Assembly: GCA_030998225.1 (NCBI GenBank)
Contig: JAPYXD010000713.1
Span: 496,001-560,000 of the forward strand
Length of the DNA: 64,000 bases
Origin: Diplolepis rosae
Taxonomy: Eukaryota; Arthropoda; Insecta; Hymenoptera; Diplolepididae
Direction of reading: 5' to 3'
This document shows positions 55,836-64,000 of the stretch, one piece after another. The notes beneath the pieces were generated by a model. That model worked only from the letters and a program-made list of their open reading frames with translations, did no database searches and was not told the DNA's origin. The position numbers and the translations under genes were made by a program. Position 1 is the stretch's first letter. Each line of letters begins with the position of its first letter.

Positions 55836-55924
55836 TGAAATTTATAAAAAAAATCATCAACTGTAATAATTATATCAAATTTTGTCCAATTAATGATGAT
55901 TTTCCGCACATAACCTTAAACTTC
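55836..55924 (+). repeat. Divergent monomer in unit D
   Basis: Junction reads AAATCTAT/TGAAATTTATAAAAAAAATC, followed by CTGTAATAATTATATC and CAAATTTTGTCC. It occupies the place of the AAAAAAACTCATCAACTG monomer found near 62760 in unit E, about 6.9 kb on. Confidence 0.7.
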
Positions 55925-56195
55925 TGATTCTATTTAAAACCATTACCATCTGTTCTAATCATATCAAGTTTGGTCCAATTAGTGATGATTTTTCGCCTAT
56001 AACCTGAAATCTAGTGACTTTTCATAAAAAACATTATCATCTTTTTTAATCATATCAAGTTTGGTCCAATTAATGATGATTTTTCGCTCGTAACCTCAAA
56101 TCTAGTGACTTTTCATAAAAACATTATCATTTTTTTTAATCATATCAAGTTTGGTCCAATTAATGATGATTTTTCGGTCGTAACCTCAAATCTAG

Positions 56196-56284
56196 TGACT
56201 TTTCATAAAAAATTCATCTCCTGTTTTGATAATAACACATTTGGTCCAATTAATGATGATTTTCCGCCCATACCCTTAAACTTC
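56196..56284 (+). repeat. Divergent monomer with A-to-C-like changes
   Basis: Reads AAAAAATTCATCTCCTG, TTTTGATAATAACACATTTGG and CCGCCCATACCCTTAAAC, where CATCATCAACTG, GATTATATCAAATTTGG and CCGCACATAACCTTAAAC are expected in the FV cassette. Confidence 0.7.
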
Positions 56285-58537
56285 TGATTCTATTTAAAAC
56301 CATTACCATCTGTTCTAATCATATCAAGTTTGGTCCAATTAATGATGATTTTTCGCTTATAACCTGAAATCTAGTGACTTTTCATAAAAAACATTATCAT
56401 CTTTTTTAATCATATCAAGTTTGGTCCAATTAATGATGATTTTTCGGACATAACATTGAAACTTCTGAATCTATATAAAACCATTACCATCTGTTCTAAT
56501 CATATCAAGTTTGGTCCAATTAGTGATGAGTTTTGGCCTATAACCTGAAATCTAGTGAAACTTTATCATAAAAACATCATCACCTTTTTAAATCATATTA
56601 AGTTTGGTCCAATTAAGGATGGTTCTCCACACATAACCTAAAAACTACTAATTTCATATAAAAACATTATCATCTGTTTAATTAGCATCAATTTTGAACC
56701 AATTAATGATGATTTTTCGCTTATAACCTGGAATCTAGTGACTTTTCGTAAAAACATTATCATCTTTTTTAATCATATCAAGTTTGGTCCAATTAATAAT
56801 GATTTTTCGCTCATAACGTCAAATCCAGTGACTTTTCATAAAAACGTTATCATCTTTTTTAATCATATCAAGTTTGGTCCAATTAATGATGATTTTTCGC
56901 TCGTCACCTCAAATCTAGTGACTTTTCATAAAAACATCATCAACTGTTTTAATTATATCAAATTTGGTCCAATTAATGATGATTTTCCGCACATAACCTT
57001 AAACTTCTGATTCTATATAAAACCATTCCCATCTGTTCTAATCGTATCAAGTTTGGTCCAATTAGTGATGATTTTTCGCCTATAACCTGAAATCTAGTGT
57101 CTTTTCATAAAAATATTATCATCTTTTTTAACCATATCAAGTTTGGTCCAATTAATGATGATTTTCCGCACATAACCTTGAAACTTCTGATTCTATATAA
57201 AACCATTACCATCTGTTCTAATCATATCAAGTTTGGTCCAATTAGTGATGATTTTTCGCCTATAACCTGAAATCTAGTGTCTTTTCATAAAAACATTATC
57301 ATCTTTTTTAATCATATCAAGATTGATCCAATTAATGATGATTTTCCGGACATAACCTTGAAACTTCTGATTCTATATAAAACCATTACCATCTGTTCTA
57401 ATCATATCAAGTTTGGTCCAATTAATGATGATTTTTCGCTCGTAACCTCAAATCTAGTGACTTTTCATAAAAACATTATCATCTTTTTTAATCATATCAA
57501 GTTTGGTCCAATTAATGATGATTTTTCGCTCGTAACCTCAAATCTAGTGACTTTTCATAAAAACATTATCATCTTTTTTAATCATATCAAGTTTGGTCCA
57601 ATTAATGATGATTTTTCGCTCGTAACCTCAAATCTAGTGACTTTTCATAAAAAACTCATCAACTGTTTTAATTATATCAAATGTGGTCCAATTAATGATG
57701 ATTTTCCGCACATAACCTTGAAACTTCTGATTCTATATAAAACCATTACCATCTGTTCTAATCATATCAAGTTTGGTCCAATTAGTGATGATTTTTCGCC
57801 TATAACCTGAAATCTAGTGACTTTTCATAAAAAACATTATCATCTTTTTTAATCATATCAAGTTTGGTCCAATTAATGATGATATTCCGCACATAACCTT
57901 GAAACTTCTGCTTCTATATAAAACCATTACCATCTGTTTTAATCATATCAAGTTTGGTCCAATTCGTGATGATTTTTCGCCTATAACCTGAAATCTAGTG
58001 ACTTTTCATAAAAACATCATCACCTTTTTAAATCATATTAAGTTTGGTCCAATTAAGGATGGTTCTCCACACATAACCTAAAAACTACTAATTTCATATA
58101 AAAACATTATCATCTGTTTAATTAGCATCAATTTTGAACCAATTAATGATGATTTTTCGCTTATAACCTGGAATCTAGTGAATTTTCGTAAAAACATCAT
58201 CACCTTTTTTAATCATATTAAGTTTGATCCAATTAATGATGATTTTTCGCTCATAACCTGAAATCTAGTGACTTTTCATAAAAACATTATCATTTTTTTT
58301 AATCATATCAAGTTTGGTCCAATTAATGATGATTTTTCGTTCGTAACCTCAAATCTAGTGACTTTTCATAAAAACATCATCAACTGTTTTGATTATATCA
58401 AATTTGGTCCAATTAATGATGATTTTCCGCACATAACCTTAAACTTCTGATTCTATTTAAAACCATTACCATCTGTTTTAATCATATCAAGTTTGGTCCA
58501 ATTAGTGATGATTTTTCGCCTATAACCTGAAATCTAG

Positions 58538-58615
58538 TGAAACATTATCATCTTTTTTAATCATATCAAGTTTGATCCAATTAATGATGATTTTCCGCAC
58601 ATAACCTTAAACTTC
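58538..58615 (+). repeat. 78 bp truncated monomer (11 bp deletion)
   Basis: TGAAACATTATCATC start and CCTTAAACTTC end, the same as 37586-37663 as far as I can see. It lies 270 bp after the FV cassette start, the same distance as in the 37.3 kb copy. Confidence 0.85.
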
Positions 58616-61600
58616 TGATTCTATTTAAAACCATTACCATCTGTTCTAATCATATCAAGTTTGGTCCAATTAATGATGATTTTTCGCTTATAACCTGAAA
58701 TCTAGTGACTTTTCATAAAAACATTATCATCTTTTTTAATCATATCAAGTTTGATCCAATTAATGATGATTTTCCGGACATAACCTTGAAACTTCTGATT
58801 CTATATAAAACCATTACCATCTGTTCTAATCATATCAAGTTTGGTCCAATTAATGATGATTTTTCGCTCGTAACCTCAAATCTAGTGACTTTTCTTAAAA
58901 ACATCATCACCTTTTTTAATCATATCAAGTTTGGTCCAATTAATGATGATTTTTCGCTTTTAACCTCAAATCCAGTGACTTTTCATAAAAACATTATCAT
59001 CTTTTTTAATCATATCAAGTTTGGTCCAATTAATGATGATTTTTCGCTCGTAACCTCAAATCTAGTGACTTTTCATAAAAACATCATCAACTGTTTTGAT
59101 TATATCAAATTTGGTCCAATTAATGATGATTTTCCGCACATAACCTTAAACTTCTGATTCTATTTAAAACCATTACCATCTGTTCTAATCATATCAAGTT
59201 TGGTCCAATTAATGATGATTTTTCGCTCGTAGCCTCAAATCTAGTGACTTTTCATAAAAACATTATCATATTTTTTAATCATATCAAGTTTGGTCCAATT
59301 AATGATGATTTTCGCTCGTAACCTGAAATCTAGTGACTTTTCATAAAAACATTATCATATTTTTTAATCATATCAAGTTTGGTCCAATTAATGATGATTT
59401 TTCGCTCGTAACCTCAAATCTAGTGACTTTTCATAAAAACATCATCAACTGTTTTAATTATATCAAATTTGTTCCAATTAATGATGATTTTCCGCACATA
59501 ACCTAAAAACTACTAATTTCATATAAAAACATTACTATCTGTTTAATTAGGATGGAGTTTGATCCAATTAATGATGATTTTTGTCTCATAACCTTAAATC
59601 TAGTGACTTTTCATAAAAACATTATCATCTTTTTTAATCATATCAAGTTTGGTCCAATTAAGGATGGTTTTCCACGCATAACCTAAAAACTACTAATTTC
59701 ATATAAAAACATTACCATCTGTTTAATTAGTATCAAGTTTGATCCAATTAATGATGATTTTTCGCTTATAACCTGATATCCAGTGAATTTTCATAAAAAC
59801 ATTATCATATTTTTTAATCATATCAAGTTTGGTCCAATTAATGATGATTTTCCGCACATAACCTTGAAACTTCTGATTCTATATAAAACCATTACCATCT
59901 GTTCTAATCATATCAAGTTTGGTCCAATTAGTGATGATTTTCGCCTATAACCTGAAATCTAGTGACTTTTCATGAAAACATCATCACCTTTTTAAATCAT
60001 ATTAAGTTTGGTCCAATTAAGGATGGTTCTCAACACATAACCTAAAAACTACTAATTTCATATAAAAACATTATCATCTGTTTAATTAGGATCAATTTTG
60101 AACCAATTAATGATGATTTTTCGCTTATATCCTGGAATCTAGTGACTTTTCATAAAAACATTATCATATTTTTTAATCATATCAAGTTTGGTCCAATTAA
60201 TGATGATTTTCGCTCGTAACCTCAAATCTAGTGACTTTTCTTAAAAACATCATCAACTGTTTTAATTATATCCAATTTGGTCCAATTAATGATGATTTTC
60301 CGCACATAACCTAAAAACTACTAATTTCATATGGAAACATAACTATCTGTTTAATTAGGATGAATTTTGATCCAATTAATGATGATTTTTCTCTCAAAAC
60401 GTCAAATCTAGTGACTTTTCGTAAAAACATCATCACCTTTTTTAATCATATCAAGTTTGATCCAATTAAGGATGGTTTTCCACACATAACCTAAAAACTA
60501 CTAATTTCATATAAAAACATTATCATCTGTTTAATTAGGATCAAGTTTGATCCAATTAATGATGATTTTTCGCTTATAACCTGAAATCTAGTGATTTTTC
60601 ATAAAAACATTATCACTTTTTTAACCATATCGAGGTTGGTCCAATTAATGATGATTTTCCGCACATAACCTTGAAACTTCTGATTCTATATAAAACCATT
60701 ACCATCTGTTCTAATCATATCAAGTTTGGTCCAATTAGTGATGATTTTTCGCCTATAACCTGAAATCTAGTGACTTTTCATAAAAACATCATCACCTTTT
60801 TAAATCATATTAAGTTTGGTCCAATTAAGGATGGTTCTCCACACATAACCTAAAAACTACTAATTTCATATAAAAACATTATCATCTGTTTAATTAGCAT
60901 CAATTTTGAACCAATTAATGATGATTTTTCGCTTATAACCTGGAATCTAGTGACTTTTCGTAAAAACATTATCATCTTTTTTAATCATATCAAGTTTGAT
61001 CCAATTAATAATGATTTTTCGCTCGTAACGTCAAATCGAGTGACTCTACATAAAAACATTATCATCTGTTTTAATCATATCAAGTTTGGTCCAATTAATG
61101 ATGATTTTTCGCTCGTAACCTCAAATCTAGTGACTTTTCATAAAAACATCATCAACTGTTTTGATTATATCAAATTTGGTCCAATTAATGATGATTTTCC
61201 GCACATAACCTTAAACTTCTGATTCTATATAAAACCATTCCCATCTGTTCTAATCGAATCAAGTTTGGTCCAATTAGTGATGATTTTTCGCCTATAACCT
61301 GAAATCTAGTGACTTTTCATAAAAACATTATCATCTTTTTTAATCATATCAAGTTTGATCCAATTAATGATGATTTTCCGGACATAACCTTGAAACTTCT
61401 GATTCTATATAAAACCATTACCATCTGTTCTAATCATATCAAGTTTGGTCCAATTAATGATGATTTTTCGCTTATAACTTGAAATCTAGTGACTTTTCAT
61501 AAAAACATTATCATCTTTTTTAATCATATCAAGTTTGATCCAATTAATGATGATTTTCCGGACATAACCTTGAAACTTCTGATTCTATATAAAACCATTA

Positions 61601-61669
61601 CCATCTGTTCTAATCATATCAAGTTTGATCCAATTAATGATGATTTTTCGCTCGTAACCTCAAATCTAG

Positions 61670-61759
61670 TGACTTTTCATAAAAACATTATCATCTTTTT
61701 TAATGATGACGAGCTTGGTCGAATTAATGATGATTTTTCGCTCGTAACCTCAAATCTAG
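61670..61759 (+). repeat. Divergent monomer with an altered core
   Basis: AATGATGACGAGCTTGGTCG replaces AATCATAACAAGTTTGGTCC. The changes are confined to about 20 bp, and the rest of the monomer is canonical. Copies 6.9 kb upstream (54.77 kb) and at 17.8 kb lack these changes, so they arose in this copy alone or are an error. Confidence 0.75.
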
Positions 61760-62569
61760 AGACTTTTCATAAAAACATTATCATCTTTTATAATCATATC
61801 AAGTTTGGTCCAATTAATGATGATTTTTCGCTCGTAACCTCAAATCTAGTGACTTTTCATAAAAACATCATCAACTGTTTTAATTATATCAAATGTGGTC
61901 CAATTAATGATGATTTTCCGCACATAACCTAAAAGCTACTAATTTCATATGGAAACATAACTATCTGTTTAATTAGGATGGAGTTTGATCCAATTAATGA
62001 TGATTTTTGTCTCATAACCTTAAATCTAGTGACTTTTCATAAAAACATTATCATCTTTTTTAATCATATCAAGTTTGGTCCAATTAAGGATTGTTTTCCA
62101 CACATAAACTAAAAACTACTAATTTCATATAAAAACATTACCATCTGTTTAATTAGGATCAAGTTTGATCCAATTAATGATTTTTTTTCGCTTTTAACCT
62201 GATATCTAGTGACTTTTCATAAAAACATTATCATCTTTTTTAACCATATCAAGTTTGGTCCAATTAATGATGATTTTCCGCACATAACCTTGAAACTTCT
62301 GATTCTATATAAAACCATTACCATCTGTTCTAATCATATCAAGTTTGGTCCAATTAGTGATGATTTTTCGCCTATAACCTGAAATCTAGTGTCTTTTCAT
62401 AAAAACATTATCATCTTTTTTAATCATATCAAGATTGATCCAATTAATGATGATTTTCCGGACATAACCTTGAAACTTCTGATTCTATATAAAACCATTA
62501 CCATCTGTTCTAATCATATCAAGTTTGGTCCAATTAATGATGATTTTTCGCTCATAACATCACAACAAC

Positions 62570-62659
62570 ACACTTTTCATAAAAACAAAAACAACTTTTT
62601 TAATCATATCAAGTTTGTTCCAATTAATGATGATTTTTCGCTCATAACCTGAAATCTAG
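62570..62659 (+). repeat. Divergent monomer with CA-rich start
   Basis: The junction reads ATCACAACAACACACTTTTC, where CTCAAATCTAGTGACTTTTC is expected, and then AAAAACAAAAACAACTTTTT replaces AAAAACATTATCATCTTTTT. The core has TTTGTTCC. A local burst of A/C-rich change without length change. Confidence 0.7.
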
Positions 62660-64000
62660 TGACTTTTCATAAAAACATTATCATTTTTTTTAATCATATC
62701 AAGTTTGGTCCAATTAATGATGATTTTTCGTTCGTAACCTCAAATCTAGTGACTTTTCATAAAAAAACTCATCAACTGTTTTAATTATATCAAATGTGGT
62801 CCAATTAATGATGATTTTCAGCACATAACCTTGAAACTTCTGATTCTATATAAAACCATTACCATCTTTTCTAATCATATCAAGTTTGGTCCAATTAATG
62901 ATGATTTTTCGCTCGTAACCTCAAATCTAGTGACTTTTCATAAAAAACATTATCATCTTTTTTAATCGTATCAAGTTTGGTCCGATTAATGATGATTTTT
63001 CGCTCGTAACCTCAAATCTAGTGACTTTTCATAAAAACATTATCATCTTTTTTAATCATATCAAGTTTGGTCCAATTAATGATGATTTTTCGCTCGTAAC
63101 CTCAAATCTAGTGACTTTTCATAAAAAACTCATCAACTGTTTTAATTATATCAAATGTGGTCCAATTAATGATGATTTTCCGCACATAACCTTGAAACTT
63201 CTGATTCTATATAAAACCATTACCATCTGTTCTAATCATATCAAGTTTGGTCCAATTAGTGATGATTTTTCGCCTATAACCTGAAATCTAGTGACTTTTC
63301 ATAAAAACATTATCATCTTTTTTAATCATATCAAGTTTGATCCAATTAATGATGATTTTCCGGACATAACCTTGAAACTTCTGATTCTATATAAAACCAT
63401 TACCATCTGTTCTAATCATATCAAGTTTGGTCCAATTAGTGATGATTTTTCGCCTATAACCTGAAATCTAGTGACTTTTCATAAAAACATCATCACCTTT
63501 TTTAATCATATCAAGTTTGATCCAATTAAGGATGGTTCTCCACACATAACCTAAAAACTACTAATTTCATATGAAAACATTAACATCTGTTTAATTAGGA
63601 TCAATTTTGAACCAATTAATGATGATTTTTCGCTTATAACCTGGAATCTAGTGACTTTTCATAAAAACGTTATCATCTTTTTTAATCATATCAAGTTTGG
63701 TCCAATTAATGATGATTTTTCGCTCATAACGTCAAATCCAGTGACTTTTCATAAAAACGTTATCATCTTTTTTAATCATATCAAGTTTGGTCCAATTAAT
63801 GATGATTTTTCGCTCGTAACCTCAAATCTAGTGACTTTTCATAAAAACATCATCAACTGTTTTAATTATATCAAATTTGGTCCAATTAATGATGATTTTC
63901 CGCACATAACCTTGAAACTTCTGATTCTATATAAAACCATTCCCATCTGTTCTAATCGTATCAAGTTTGGTCCAATTAGTGATGATTTTTCGCCTATAAC

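Larger units (their letters stand above)
52599..59513 (+). repeat. Composite HOR2/HOR1 unit D, 6.915 kb
   Basis: Starts with about three HOR2 monomers (TGGAGTTTGATCC, TTTTTGTCTC, CCACGCATAACC, TTAGTATCAAG) and switches near 52861 to HOR1 monomers 31-39 and 1 onward (CATGAAAAC at 53056, monomer 5 at 54038). From 53.06 to about 57.7 kb its markers match HOR1 unit 6 at about 36,945 bp. The last ~1.5 kb (58.0-59.5 kb) returns to HOR2 with an FV cassette at 58268 and a truncated monomer at 58538, matching 37.0-38.3 kb at 20,952 bp. Confidence 0.7.
1..64000 (+). repeat. AT-rich ~90 bp tandem satellite array filling the window
   Basis: Every stretch I read aligns to one ~90 bp monomer in the same orientation. 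The commonest form opens TGACTTTTCATAAAAACATT, has TTTGGTCCAATTAATGATG at about monomer positions 44-62, then TTTTTCGCTCGTAACC, and ends AAATCTAG. It holds 25 G/C in 90. Class variants differ mainly in the last 10 and first 10 bases and at TTTGGTCC versus TTTGATCC. Single-base indels give 88-91 bp copies. There are no inverted copies, no inserted mobile elements and no unique spacer. Satellite identity is certain from the sequence. A centromeric or pericentromeric location is inferred from array length, uniform direction, 90/180 bp period and higher-order structure. I cannot name the species. Confidence 0.98.
59514..64000 (+). repeat. Composite HOR2/HOR1 unit E, partial
   Basis: Repeats unit D at an offset of 6,912-6,915 bp: TGGAGTTTGATCC 52639/59554, CATGAAAAC 53056/59971, monomer 5 54038/60951, TCTAGAGAC 54847/61759, second monomer-5 position 56739/63652 and ATCGTATC 57041/63955. 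It is cut by the window end inside the ATCGTATC monomer. It contains two strongly altered monomers (61670 and 62570). Confidence 0.75.

Noticed and set aside
57277..57810. Repeat-protein gene with 30-residue repeats
   Set aside because: A genuine repeat protein would keep its frame over kilobases and show synonymous bias. Here one-base indels and truncated monomers break the frame throughout the array, and noncoding classes intervene.
1..64000. CRISPR array
   Set aside because: There are no unique spacers between repeats. The whole 90 bp unit is repeated head-to-tail and variants recur at HOR spacing.
1..64000. CENP-B box
   Set aside because: I looked for TTCG followed by A and CGGG in the standard arrangement. 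TTCG is present in most monomers, but no CGGG follows at the right distance.
1..64000. Transposable element insertions, LTRs or target-site duplications
   Set aside because: No stretch departs from the monomer by more than about one monomer length, and no terminal repeats or foreign sequence are seen.
1..64000. Telomeric repeats, rRNA or tRNA genes
   Set aside because: No TTAGGG/TTTAGGG-type runs and no recognisable structured RNA gene. The short TTTAATTAGGAT is part of a monomer class.
1..64000. Phased A/T tracts giving intrinsic curvature
   Set aside because: Each monomer has AAAAA, TTTTTT and TTTTT runs, but their spacing (about 15, 37, 28 and 9 bp between centres) does not follow a clear ~10.5 bp phase. 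Curvature would need calculation before being claimed.
1..64000. Naming the species from the satellite
   Set aside because: I do not recognise the monomer as a described satellite, and AT-rich 90/180 bp repeats occur in both plants and animals. A database search of the monomer consensus would decide.

Overview
The whole 64 kb window is one uninterrupted satellite DNA array. I see no protein-coding gene, RNA gene, transposable element, CRISPR array or unique sequence. The monomer is about 90 bp, AT-rich (25 G/C in the commonest 90 bp form) and always head-to-tail on the + strand. The array runs off both ends of the window. Such a long, single-orientation array with higher-order structure points to eukaryotic heterochromatin, most likely a centromere or pericentromere. 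The lineage (plant or animal) cannot be told from the sequence, and the chromosomal location is inferred.

Monomers have a conserved middle (TTTGGTCCAATTAATGATG, or the TTTGATCC variant) and a variable box across the monomer junction. The box has three main states: AAATCTAG/TGACTTTTC, GAAACTTC/TGATTCTAT and AAAACTAC/TAATTTCAT. Because the second and third states usually alternate with the first, much of the array reads as 180 bp dimers.

Layout. (1) About 1-25.5 kb: a higher-order repeat (HOR1) whose full unit is 39 monomers (about 3.51 kb). Two full units and one near-full unit are present, with contracted (23-mer, 37-mer), expanded (about 59-mer) and rearranged copies. (2) About 25.5-52.6 kb: a second arrangement (HOR2) of related monomers in units of 8.70, 6.39 and 5.58 kb, rich in a 183 bp two-monomer cassette with TTCGTTCGTAACC. 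(3) 52.6-64 kb: composite units of about 6.91 kb that open with HOR2 monomers and continue with HOR1 monomers. Part of this region (53.06-57.7 kb) keeps the marker order of 16.1-20.7 kb at an offset of about 36,945 bp.

Open frames of 60-177 codons recur on the + strand only because 90 is a multiple of 3. They start at GTG, stop at class-specific TAA/TGA codons and encode the same 30-residue repeat, so I annotate none as genes. Items of most interest are the layered HOR structure with even-number contractions, the 36.9 kb-distant copy, a class-specific dyad GGATCAA-N2-TTGATCC (a perfect palindrome in two copies), chimeric monomers, a recurrent 11 bp deletion, and local clusters of divergence that may be old variants or consensus errors. 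All positions, offsets and monomer counts were read by eye, not computed by alignment.
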